Positions 1 through 5,593 are shown, numbered from the stretch's first letter. The stretch is 5,593 nt of DNA from Flavobacterium sp. (GCA_030150335.1 JASLGC010000188.1:1-5593); one strand, 5' to 3'. Notes: generated by a model not told the origin, from the letters alone. A program made the numbers and translations.

Positions 1-86
1 TCACCTCTTCCCATTTCGAACAGAGAAGTTAAGCCCGCTAGCGCAGATGGTACTGCTAACCAGTGGGAGAGTATGACGCCGCCTTT
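1..86 (+). rRNA. rrf: 5S ribosomal RNA, 3' part (5' end outside window)
   Basis: This is the 3' three-quarters of a 5S rRNA gene, the small RNA of the large ribosomal subunit. The conserved core CCGAACAGAGAAGTTAAGCCC is present with one change (TTCGAACAGAGAAGTTAAGC, 15-34), followed by GCGCAGATGGTACTGC (41-56), GTGGGAGAGTATG (63-75) and the closing strand CGCCGCC. The first 25 or so bases lie before the window. The exact 3' end is uncertain by a few bases (83-90). A terminator follows directly, so this is the distal end of an rRNA operon read on the plus strand. Confidence 0.95.
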
Positions 87-92
87 CTTTTG

Positions 93-127
93 AATCCCCA
101 ATCTCTATGAGGTTGGGGATTTTTTTT
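93..127 (+). terminator. Rho-independent terminator of the rRNA operon
   Basis: AATCCCCAA (93-101) pairs with TTGGGGATT (113-121). Inner pairs t-g, c-g, t-a and c-g extend this to a stem of about 13 bp closing on a TAT loop (106-108). A run of eight T follows (120-127). It sits a few bases after the 5S 3' end, where an rRNA operon terminator is expected. Confidence 0.93.
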
Positions 128-278
128 GCTTTGTACTGAACGTAAGGATATCATTATCTTGAATACTTTTCATTTGTATTGCTTCATTAATCGTATGTTA
201 GAAGAAGGTATTTTGGAATTAATTGGTAAACGTGCTATTTTTTATAGTGAATCTCTAAAGCAATCTAATTTTATACTT

Positions 279-286
279 TATATTTG
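279..286 (+). promoter_or_regulatory. Probable -7 promoter box (TATATTTG) of the dehydratase gene
   Basis: TATATTTG fits the Bacteroidota sigma-A -7 consensus TAnnTTTG exactly. It lies 40 nt before the ATG at 327, giving a predicted transcript start near 291-293 and a leader of about 35 nt with an AAGGA ribosome-binding site at 312-316. No TTG or TTTG is present at the -33 spacing (about 255-262), so the call rests on one box. The stretch 128-278 between the rRNA terminator and this box holds no RNA gene, repeat or convincing coding sequence that I can see. Confidence 0.5.
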
Positions 287-326
287 CGTCTTAAAGTTAA
301 CTAAACTTTTTAAGGAATAAATTACT

Positions 327-2258
327 ATGAAAAATGCTCTGAAGAGACAGTTGAAAAGGGATACACCAAGAGGAATAATATTTACTATTGATTTAGTAAT
401 TGTTTTATTTACTTATTTTGTATCAAGCCTTTTCTTAACTAATTTTTTTGGGAACTTCTCAATTGAAATAATGTTATTGAGAATTCCAGTTGTACTACTT
501 TGTTATATTATCAGTTTTATATTTTTTAAACCTTTTAAAGGTGTTATTAGACAAACAAGTATAAAAGATATTGAAACTATATTTTTATCTTGTCTATTTG
601 CTTCAATTCTTCTTACAGTTACAAGTTCGCTTCAGCGTAATGGTTTATTTGGTGAAGAATTAGAAAACTTCTTAAGATATTCTTATTCTTTTATTTTATT
701 ACATTTATTACTGACTTCGGCTATGATGATTTTAGCTCGTTTGTTTTATAGTCAGTTTTATAGAACTTATATTTTAGATGTTCGCAATCATAAGCGTGTA
801 ATGATTTATGGTGCAGGTGATTCTGGTATTATTACTGTAGGTGCTCTTCAGTCGGATACTAAAGTTCGTACGCAAATTGTTGGTTTTATTGATGATAACA
901 ATGGTAAGATTGGTAATAGAATTGGAGGGTACAAGGTTTATTCACCAAGTATTATAGATGAGGATTATGTAACTTCACATAGAATTGACGAAATTATTAT
1001 ATCGATTCAAAATATAAATAGAGAGCGTTTAAATTCAATTTCTGAATATCTTGAAAAACTTCCAGTTAAGTTAAAAATTATTCCACCAGCAACGGATTGG
1101 TTAAATGGAGCTTATACTAATAAGCAAATTAAGGAATTAAAGATTGATGACTTATTAGGACGTAAAGCAATTCGTTTGGATAATCCTGTAGTAGCAAATG
1201 AAATTTCTGGTAAAGTAGTTTTGATTACTGGTGCAGCGGGCTCGATAGGTAGTGAAATTTCGCGTCAAATAGCGCAGTTAAATTTTGCTAAATTGATTTT
1301 AGTAGATCATGCGGAATCTCCTTTGTATGATGTTCAACAAACAATGGTTTCTGATAGAAAGGACGATATCATTTATATCGTTGGAAATATTAGAGATACT
1401 AAAAAGATGCAAAATATATTTGAGTTGTATAAACCAAATATGGTTTACCATGCTGCTGCTTATAAGCACGTACCGTTGATGGAAGCATTCCCTTATGAAG
1501 CAATTCACACTAATGTGAAAGGAACAAAAGTAATTGCTGATTTGTCGGTTTTGCATGGTGTTTCTAAGTTTGTTATGGTTTCAACTGATAAGGCAGTTAA
1601 TCCTACAAACGTGATGGGGGCAACTAAACGTGCTGCAGAATTATATGTTTCTTGTTTAAAGGATAATGGTAAGACAAGTTTTATAGTAACGCGTTTTGGT
1701 AATGTTTTAGGTTCTAATGGATCAGTAATTCCCTTGTTTAAAAGACAAATTGATGCTGGGGGACCATTAACTGTAACTCATCCTGATATCACGCGTTATT
1801 TTATGACTATTCCTGAAGCATGTCAACTTGTGTTAGAAGCTTCAGTAATGGGGCAAGGAGGTGAAATATTTGTATTTGATATGGGACAGTCTATGAAAAT
1901 TTTCGATTTGGCTAAACGTATGATTCGTTTGAGTGGATATAGCTATCCTGATGATATAGATATCAAGATTACTGGTCTGCGTCCAGGTGAGAAGATTTTT
2001 GAAGAGCTTTTAGCTAACAACGAGAATACGGTAAAAACTCACCATGATAAAATTATGATTGCTAAAGTGAGTAATCAAGATTTAGTTGTTATAAAAGGAG
2101 AATTAGAATCATTATGTACTAATGTAGCTCATGGAGAAGAACATGGGGATGCATTACTTTTAGTTAAGCAATTGAAATCTATTGTTCCTGAGTTTAAATC
2201 ACAGAATTCTGAGTTTGAAAGTTTAGATAACGCTAATAGTGATAAATTAGTTTCTTAA
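327..2258 (+). CDS. Membrane-anchored nucleotide-sugar 4,6-dehydratase, CapD/WbpM/PglF type
   Basis: Full-length 643-aa polysaccharide biosynthesis protein of the CapD/WbpM/PglF family. Members act at the inner membrane on a UDP-sugar, usually UDP-GlcNAc, removing water across C4-C6 to give a 4-keto-6-deoxy sugar for capsule, O-antigen or glycoprotein glycans. Four hydrophobic helices come first (about 17-38, 46-67, 83-101, 118-140). A first Rossmann fold follows with YGAGDSG at 161-167, then the extended SDR catalytic domain with the NAD motif GAAGSIGSE at 302-310 and HAAAYKHVPLME at 375-386. The active site reads STDK (419-422), then M430 and K434. The Met in place of the usual SDR Tyr is typical of this branch. 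RFGNVLGSNGS (456-466) and RPGEK (552-556) complete it. The last 25 residues are polar and poorly conserved in character. The ATG is preceded by AAGGA at 10 nt. The gene stands between an rRNA operon and a convergent gene, so no sugar-pathway partner is visible and the exact substrate is not known. Confidence 0.93.
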   Translation: MKNALKRQLKRDTPRGIIFTIDLVIVLFTYFVSSLFLTNFFGNFSIEIMLLRIPVVLLCYIISFIFFKPFKGVIRQTSIKDIETIFLSCLFASILLTVTSSLQRNGLFGEELENFLRYSYSFILLHLLLTSAMMILARLFYSQFYRTYILDVRNHKRVMIYGAGDSGIITVGALQSDTKVRTQIVGFIDDNNGKIGNRIGGYKVYSPSIIDEDYVTSHRIDEIIISIQNINRERLNSISEYLEKLPVKLKIIPPATDWLNGAYTNKQIKELKIDDLLGRKAIRLDNPVVANEISGKVVLITGAAGSIGSEISRQIAQLNFAKLILVDHAESPLYDVQQTMVSDRKDDIIYIVGNIRDTKKMQNIFELYKPNMVYHAAAYKHVPLMEAFPYEAIHTNVKGTKVIADLSVLHGVSKFVMVSTDKAVNPTNVMGATKRAAELYVSCLKDNGKTSFIVTRFGNVLGSNGSVIPLFKRQIDAGGPLTVTHPDITRYFMTIPEACQLVLEASVMGQGGEIFVFDMGQSMKIFDLAKRMIRLSGYSYPDDIDIKITGLRPGEKIFEELLANNENTVKTHHDKIMIAKVSNQDLVVIKGELESLCTNVAHGEEHGDALLLVKQLKSIVPEFKSQNSEFESLDNANSDKLVS

Positions 2259-2281
2259 TTAGTGTCATAAATTAGAAAAAG

Positions 2282-2320
2282 GATATTATGCCAAGATATT
2301 GGTATAATATCTTTTTTTTT
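2282..2320 (+). terminator. Rho-independent terminator after the dehydratase gene, possibly bidirectional
   Basis: GATATTATGCCAA (2282-2294) pairs with TTGGTATAATATC (2299-2311), a 13-bp stem with one G-T pair and a GATA loop, followed by nine T (2312-2320). It lies 24 nt after the dehydratase stop. On the minus strand the same stem is followed by C and five T (2280-2276), so it could also end the convergent MutS-like transcript, whose stop lies about 100 nt before it. No other terminator for that gene is visible between 2321 and 2408. Confidence 0.88.
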
Positions 2321-2443
2321 GGAGGTAACTTTCTCCATTATATTCGTCAATTTAATTTTCTAATGGGTTTTATAATTTTGATAACAGGATTCATCGATAT
2401 CGAAGTTACTAAGAGTCTAATAATGTATTTTTTAATTTTGTAG
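2288..2443 (+). CDS. Candidate 51-aa small hydrophobic protein (doubtful)
   Basis: An ATG at 2288 opens a 51-codon frame ending in TAG at 2441-2443. AAAAAGGA (2276-2283) sits 4 nt before the ATG, a ribosome-binding site as good as that of the dehydratase gene. The peptide begins MPRYWYNIFFFGGNFLHYIR and continues with a hydrophobic stretch (about residues 22-36, FNFLMGFIILITGFI), so it could be a one-helix membrane peptide. Against it: the ATG and the FFF codons are made by the terminator hairpin and T-tract, the last 35 bases are antisense to the MutS-like 3' end, and AT-rich DNA easily yields such frames. I do not recognise a family. It could be a real small gene, a gene remnant or chance. 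Confidence 0.2.
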   Translation: MPRYWYNIFFFGGNFLHYIRQFNFLMGFIILITGFIDIEVTKSLIMYFLIL

Positions 2444-4052
2444 CTTCCTCTATTACTTGATGAGGATAATTGTAGAGTTGCAAAATTTTGATAGCATTTG
2501 TAGTAGTAGGTTTGCCGTATTTTAATTTGTAATCGAATACTATTTTTTCATTTTCAATTTTTTCGTTAAAATGAGCAATTTTGTAATTATGGGATTTTAA
2601 TAAGTCAATTAGTTCTATATCATGCGTTGATACAAGAATAGTATTATTGGATGTATTCAAATATTTTAAAATAGCGTAGCTGGCTGCAATTCGTTCAATG
2701 GTGTTTGTACCTTTGAATATTTCATCTAATACATATAGTTGTGGTTCATCGGTTTGGGATGTTAGAATGAAATCTTGTATATTAAGTACTTCTTGTAAAT
2801 AATAACTGGTGTTATTAAACATATTATCTGAAATTCGAATCGAGCTTTGAATTTGGTAAAAAGGCGCTGTATATTCTTCTGCAAAGACAACTCTTAATGT
2901 TTGAGCAAGGAGTGCATTGGTGGTTAATGTTCGTATGAAAGTCGTTTTTCCAGACATATTAGAGCTTGTTAGTAATAGACTTTTATTATCAAGTGCTAAA
3001 TCATTTTTAACACAATCTTTAATTAACGGATGGTATATATTTTTAATCTGTAATTCTTTATTGTCTATAAAAGTAGGAATGCAAGTATCTTCTTGTGATA
3101 GTATAGAAGCTTTAGTTAATGCCATATCTATCTTGCCAATTGTAATGAAAAGTTGATGTAATTCCGCTTTAAGTTTTTCTTTTTTGCTCAAGAATTTAAA
3201 GAATGATAAATATTCAATATTGAAAAGAATTTTGAGAAGTTCTATAGGAAACCAAATTATTGTAGCAAACTCGTTGTCTATCTTTTTTTCAAAATCAAGA
3301 AATACTGATGTTTTTTTAAGCTCTTTCAAAGATTCGATAAACTTGTTATTTTGCTTTATATCTTTAAAATTAGGTGTATTTAATAGATTTGTGGCTATTG
3401 TGTATGTTTTTCTAAATTGTGTAATTGCGAGTTGATACTCAAACAAGTTATTTTTATTTGTGAAGTGTATGAATAGATTTATTGGTAATATGATAATAAA
3501 CAATAGTGAAATTGGCGGAAAGAAGTAGGTTAGAAACACCGCTAATATTGCTGTTATACTTAGCGTAACTACTAAGGTATTGTATTTGTTTTTGGGAATA
3601 TCTTTGTTGTTGAATAAGGTTTCAAAATAGTATCCGTCTTTATGAGATAGTGCTTGTAAAACAGTTTGTGTTTTAATTCTAAAGGATGTATTTGCCCTAA
3701 ATAGATTTGTGTATTCTTCTGTTTCTTTGTCTATTTGTTTAGATTCAATAGTGTGTAATCTATAATACAAGTATTGTTGACCTATTGCAGAAGATGTGCG
3801 GTCAATATATTGGAAAAGGTCATCAAGGTCTAAATCTATATTTGATTGGGTTGAGATAGTATGAAAGACATCTTTTGTAGAAACTAAATTTCTTTTATAA
3901 CGTTCAATTTTATCAAAGTCAAACTCAGTATTTTGTTTTCGTTTACCCCAATTTGAATCGTTTTGAGTAAGTAGCTTTTTGAGTTGTTTCCTTTTTAGAT
4001 AGTTGTTCCAGAGGTATATGGAAATTAAAAAATGGAAATGAAGATTATCCAA
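2409..4052 (-). CDS. MutS-family ATPase with membrane helices (MutS-related protein; 5' end uncertain)
   Basis: A MutS-like protein built from the core and ATPase domains, without the mismatch-reading N-terminal domain of true MutS (over 800 aa). Numbering is from the TTG at 4052 (547 aa). A hydrophobic N-terminus leads to NWGKRK (34-39) and a core block containing DLFQYIDRTSSAIGQQYLYY (78-97). Two predicted membrane helices follow (about 158-177 and 179-197), then a helical region and the C-terminal ATPase: Walker A SSNMSGKTTF (363-372; Ser at the first Gly position, K369), ABC-signature-like region near S416, Walker B LYVLDEI (439-445; D443, E444) with GTNT after it, and H477 in STHD. The tail TTNAIKILQLYNYPHQVIEEA (517-537) matches the MutS C-terminal helices. 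Relatives are common in Bacteroidota; their function is unknown to me, and a role in ordinary mismatch repair is unlikely without domain I. The frame is open up to a TTG at 4091, but that codon lies in the metK terminator T-tract. The best start, ATG 4057, is out of frame because of a probable one-base deletion. TTG 4052 is the conservative in-frame choice. Confidence 0.85.
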   Translation of the reverse strand: MDNLHFHFLISIYLWNNYLKRKQLKKLLTQNDSNWGKRKQNTEFDFDKIERYKRNLVSTKDVFHTISTQSNIDLDLDDLFQYIDRTSSAIGQQYLYYRLHTIESKQIDKETEEYTNLFRANTSFRIKTQTVLQALSHKDGYYFETLFNNKDIPKNKYNTLVVTLSITAILAVFLTYFFPPISLLFIIILPINLFIHFTNKNNLFEYQLAITQFRKTYTIATNLLNTPNFKDIKQNNKFIESLKELKKTSVFLDFEKKIDNEFATIIWFPIELLKILFNIEYLSFFKFLSKKEKLKAELHQLFITIGKIDMALTKASILSQEDTCIPTFIDNKELQIKNIYHPLIKDCVKNDLALDNKSLLLTSSNMSGKTTFIRTLTTNALLAQTLRVVFAEEYTAPFYQIQSSIRISDNMFNNTSYYLQEVLNIQDFILTSQTDEPQLYVLDEIFKGTNTIERIAASYAILKYLNTSNNTILVSTHDIELIDLLKSHNYKIAHFNEKIENEKIVFDYKLKYGKPTTTNAIKILQLYNYPHQVIEEATKLKNTLLDS

Positions 4053-4057
4053 TTCAT
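4025..4057 (-). other. Out-of-frame 5' end of the MutS-like gene: ATG, 10 codons, T6 tract, stop
   Basis: The ATG at 4057-4055 starts MNWIIFISIF and meets TAA at 4027-4025, directly at a run of six T (4032-4027, minus strand). Adding one T, or slipping back one base at the TTT codon, continues into LISIYLWNNYLKRKQL of the long frame and makes one uninterrupted hydrophobic helix followed by Lys/Arg. This is what a membrane-anchored N-terminus should look like, and it gives a protein of 549 aa. The ATG lies 21 nt after a TAnnTTTG promoter box. The reading is inference: the cause could be a sequencing error, a true mutation, length variation of the tract, or slippage. Confidence 0.55.
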
Positions 4058-4078
4058 AGTTTATAGTTGGTTTGAAGC

Positions 4079-4086
4079 CAAATATA
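4079..4086 (-). promoter_or_regulatory. Probable -7 promoter box (TATATTTG) of the MutS-like gene
   Basis: On the minus strand TATATTTG (4086 to 4079) fits the Bacteroidota TAnnTTTG box exactly and is identical to the box before the dehydratase gene. Transcription would start near 4073, leaving a leader of about 15 nt before the ATG at 4057. No clear -33 TTG is present, because that region is the metK terminator hairpin. The box argues against the TTG at 4091 as a start, since that codon would lie upstream of the transcript. Confidence 0.5.
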
Positions 4087-4089
4087 AAC

Positions 4090-4123
4090 AAAAAAAGAGA
4101 GCTACTCTTAAAGTAGCTCTCTT
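4090..4123 (-). terminator. Rho-independent terminator of metK
   Basis: On the minus strand AAGAGAGCTACT (4123-4112, 12 bases with the outer A) pairs with AGTAGCTCTCTT (4106-4095) around a five-base loop (4111-4107), followed by a T-tract ending at 4090. It begins 12 nt after the metK stop codon. It should separate metK from the MutS-like gene. Its T-tract contains the TTG at 4091 that formally opens the MutS-like frame. Confidence 0.92.
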
Positions 4124-4135
4124 CTAATATATTGA

Positions 4136-5428
4136 TTATAGATTGAATTTATTTTTAATATCTTCAACTCTATCAAGTTTTTCCCATGTGAATAATTCAA
4201 CTTCAACTTCTTTAGTTTCTCCACCAGGTCTTGTGAATACTTTTTTCACTGTTTGTGGTTTACGTCCCATGTGTCCGTATGCAGCAGTTTCACTATAAAT
4301 AGGATTTCTTAACTTTAAGTTCTTTTCAATGAAGAAAGGTCTTAAATCGAATAGCTCATTTACTTTTTGAGCAATCTCTCCATCAGTTAATCCTACGTTA
4401 TTAGTACCATAAGTATTGATGTATAAACCAGTAGGTTTTGCAACACCAATCGCGTAAGAAACTTGTACTAAAACTTCATTAGCTACACCGGCAGCAACTA
4501 AATTTTTAGCAATATGTCTTGTAGCATATGCAGCACTACGATCTACTTTACTTGGGTCTTTTCCAGAGAAAGCACCACCACCGTGAGCTCCTTTACCACC
4601 GTAAGTATCAACGATAATTTTTCTACCTGTTAATCCAGTATCTCCGTGAGGTCCTCCGATAACAAATACACCAGTAGGGTTGATTAAATGCTCAATATCC
4701 TCAGAGTTTTCAAATAAGTATTGGTATTGAGGGTATTTAGCTAAAATACGTGGAATCAAGATTTCTTTGATATCTTTTTCAATCTTAGCTTGCATCTCCT
4801 TTTCAGCTTCTACTTTTGCTTCTAATGAATCATTAGCAGGTTTGATGAAGTCATCATGTTGAGTTGAAAGAACGATAGTTACAATACGAATAGGATTGTT
4901 GTTATCATCATATTCAAGTGTGATTTGACTTTTAGCGTCTGGTCTTAAATAAGTAACTTCTGTGTTTTCTCTACGAATTGCAGCAAGTTCTTGTAATAAT
5001 TTATGAGATAAGTCTAAAGCCAATGGCATATAGTCTTCTGTTTCTTTAGTTGCATAACCAAACATCATACCTTGGTCACCAGCTCCTTGGTCTTCTTTAT
5101 TTCCACGATCTACACCTTGGTTGATGTCAGCAGATTGCTCATGGATAGCAGATAAGATTCCACAAGAATTTGCTTCAAACATATACTCACTTTTAGTATA
5201 TCCAATGCGTTTAATTACATCACGAGCAATTTGTTGAACGTCTAAATATGTTTTTGATTTTACCTCTCCAGCAAGAACAACTTGACCTGTAGTAACTAAA
5301 GTTTCACAAGCTACTTTAGATTCTTCGTCAAAAGCTAAAAAGTTGTCAATTAAAGCATCAGAGATTTGATCTGCAATTTTATCCGGATGTCCTTCACTTA
5401 CAGACTCAGATGTGAAGTAATAAGCCAT
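4136..5428 (-). CDS. metK: S-adenosylmethionine synthetase (methionine adenosyltransferase)
   Basis: Cytosolic enzyme making S-adenosylmethionine (SAM) from methionine and ATP, releasing phosphate and diphosphate; SAM is the general methyl donor. The 430-aa protein is complete. SESVSEGHPDKIADQISDA (7-25) carries the catalytic His and Asp of the GHPDK motif (H14, D16, K17). GAGDQGMMFGYA (115-126) is the family ATP/methionine signature, and GGGAFSGKDPSKVDRSAAYA (283-302) is the P-loop-like signature. The protein is about 45 residues longer than the 384-aa E. coli enzyme; part of the extra length lies in the Lys/Glu-rich segment about 197-225 and part at the C-terminus, which I believe is usual for Bacteroidota. 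The ATG at 5428 begins MAYYFTSESV, the expected family start, after an A-rich leader without a clear Shine-Dalgarno sequence. It has its own promoter, a probable SAM-II riboswitch in the leader and its own terminator, which suggests a single-gene unit regulated by its own product. Confidence 0.98.
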   Translation of the reverse strand: MAYYFTSESVSEGHPDKIADQISDALIDNFLAFDEESKVACETLVTTGQVVLAGEVKSKTYLDVQQIARDVIKRIGYTKSEYMFEANSCGILSAIHEQSADINQGVDRGNKEDQGAGDQGMMFGYATKETEDYMPLALDLSHKLLQELAAIRRENTEVTYLRPDAKSQITLEYDDNNNPIRIVTIVLSTQHDDFIKPANDSLEAKVEAEKEMQAKIEKDIKEILIPRILAKYPQYQYLFENSEDIEHLINPTGVFVIGGPHGDTGLTGRKIIVDTYGGKGAHGGGAFSGKDPSKVDRSAAYATRHIAKNLVAAGVANEVLVQVSYAIGVAKPTGLYINTYGTNNVGLTDGEIAQKVNELFDLRPFFIEKNLKLRNPIYSETAAYGHMGRKPQTVKKVFTRPGGETKEVEVELFTWEKLDRVEDIKNKFNL

Positions 5429-5467
5429 AATATTTTAATTTTTTTAGATTTAAAAATAGAGGAAATG

Positions 5468-5499
5468 GCTAAAGGGAAAGTATAAGATTCTGCTTTAGC
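5468..5499 (-). promoter_or_regulatory. Inverted repeat in the metK leader, candidate expression platform
   Basis: On the minus strand GCTAAAG (5499-5493) is perfectly complementary to CTTTAGC (5474-5468), with an 18-nt loop. The outer bases AT/AT can extend it past a bulged C. The 5' arm is the same GCTAAAG that forms the 3' strand of the proposed SAM-II aptamer, so hairpin and SAM-bound fold exclude each other. There is no proper T-tract straight after it; only TTTTT at 5456-5452, 11 nt downstream. A classical terminator is therefore not supported, and how the switch would act on metK remains open. Confidence 0.45.
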
Positions 5500-5540
5500 A
5501 TTTTTTACCGAGGTTGCAATCAGTACAAATTCTTCCTCCT
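5490..5540 (-). ncRNA. Probable SAM-II-type riboswitch aptamer in the metK leader
   Basis: Read on the minus strand, the segment has the SAM-II order of elements. P1 is GAGG (5538-5535) with CCTC (5513-5510). L1 contains GAATTTG and then TTGCAA directly before the P1 3' strand. After P1 comes GGTAAAAAATGCTAAAGCAG (5509-5490), which parallels the SAM-II 3' segment of the form GTTAAA...GCTAAAGAGG. The pseudoknot P2 could pair GCA (L1) with TGC, and CTG (5523-5521) with CAG (5492-5490), in the places where SAM-II uses its P2 and CC/GG contacts. SAM-II aptamers bind SAM and repress methionine and SAM genes, which fits metK directly downstream. The comparison is from memory and by eye, and P1 is only 4 bp. 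The 3' strand lies 61 nt before the ATG instead of overlapping the ribosome-binding site. Confidence 0.6.
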
Positions 5541-5554
5541 GTTATTTTGTGATG

Positions 5555-5587
5555 CAAATGTATTAACTATTTTATAATCAAAGCAAA
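5555..5587 (-). promoter_or_regulatory. Probable metK promoter (TTTG ... TACATTTG)
   Basis: On the minus strand the -7 box TACATTTG (5562-5555) matches TAnnTTTG exactly. TTTG at 5587-5584 lies 21 nt upstream, the Bacteroides-type -33 spacing; a second TTTG at 5582-5579 is at 16 nt. Transcription would start near 5550, about 10 nt before the proposed riboswitch stem, leaving a leader of about 120 nt. It is the best promoter in the window, since both boxes are present. Confidence 0.7.
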
Positions 5588-5593
5588 TATTTT

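Noticed and set aside
126..320. A 64-codon open frame (TTG start; internal ATG at 195 giving 41 codons) between the rRNA terminator and the dehydratase gene.
   Set aside because: The TTG lies in the terminator T-tract, the internal ATG has no ribosome-binding site, the 3' part overlaps a promoter box, and the peptide resembles no family I know. It could be a gene remnant but nothing shows it.
1299..1556. An 85-codon minus-strand frame inside the dehydratase gene.
   Set aside because: It is antisense to the conserved catalytic domain, has no ribosome-binding site and no recognisable protein features.
2321..2336. Short inverted repeat GGAG...CTCC after the dehydratase terminator.
   Set aside because: Only 4 bp of stem, no T-tract on either strand.
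2394..2403. Perfect 10-base palindrome TCGATATCGA in the intergenic region.
   Set aside because: It is short, occurs once in the window, has no T-tract and no promoter nearby; chance is enough.
2917..3435. Two plus-strand frames of 79 and 83 codons inside the MutS-like gene.
   Set aside because: They are antisense to the conserved ATPase and helical regions and look like mirror frames of AT-rich coding sequence.
5469..5501. A 10-codon leader frame (MLKQNLILSL) in the metK leader on the minus strand.
   Set aside because: There is no ribosome-binding site, its ATG lies within the proposed aptamer, and it has no run of Met codons as an attenuator peptide would. The RNA structure explains the region better.
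5535..5540. AGGAGG on the minus strand resembling a strong Shine-Dalgarno sequence.
   Set aside because: It is over 100 nt before metK, and the nearest start-like codon after it (TTG TAC TGA) stops at once. It is better read as the 5' strand of the riboswitch stem P1.

Overview
The window looks like a piece of chromosome from a low-GC member of the Bacteroidota, most likely a Flavobacteriaceae species. The evidence is the AT-rich composition, the flavobacterial-type 5S rRNA 3' end, promoter boxes that fit the Bacteroidota TAnnTTTG -7 consensus, A-rich leaders with weak Shine-Dalgarno sequences, and the protein families. I cannot name the genus from this sequence.

Layout. Bases 1-86 are the 3' part of a 5S rRNA gene, the end of an rRNA operon, closed by a strong intrinsic terminator (93-127). 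About 150 bases without a convincing gene follow, ending in a promoter box. Next is a 643-aa membrane-anchored nucleotide-sugar 4,6-dehydratase of the CapD/WbpM/PglF type (327-2258, plus strand), with a terminator at 2282-2320. Convergent to it on the minus strand are a MutS-family ATPase with membrane helices (about 4057 to 2409) and, upstream of that, metK (5428-4136). metK ends in its own strong terminator, and the MutS-like gene has its own promoter box just after that terminator, so the two appear to be separate transcription units.

Most notable points. (1) The metK leader (about 5550-5429) contains a segment that I align by eye to the SAM-II riboswitch: a GAGG/CCTC stem, the L1 signatures, and a 3' strand with GCTAAAG. 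It is followed by an inverted repeat, GCTAAAG/CTTTAGC, that would compete with the aptamer pseudoknot. SAM would thus control its own synthase. The aptamer lies about 60 nt before the start codon instead of covering it, so the read-out is not the classical SAM-II one. (2) The MutS-like gene appears to carry a one-base frameshift in a T6 tract ten codons after its best ATG. Restoring one T gives a clean N-terminal membrane helix. The continuous frame otherwise needs a TTG start. (3) A 51-codon reading frame with a good ribosome-binding site starts inside the dehydratase terminator and runs antisense into the MutS-like 3' end. It may be chance.

No CRISPR array, insertion sequence, tRNA, attachment site or defence system was seen. 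The genes are ordinary housekeeping and surface-polysaccharide functions. The dehydratase may be the first gene of a polysaccharide locus or a stand-alone gene, because its downstream neighbour points the other way.
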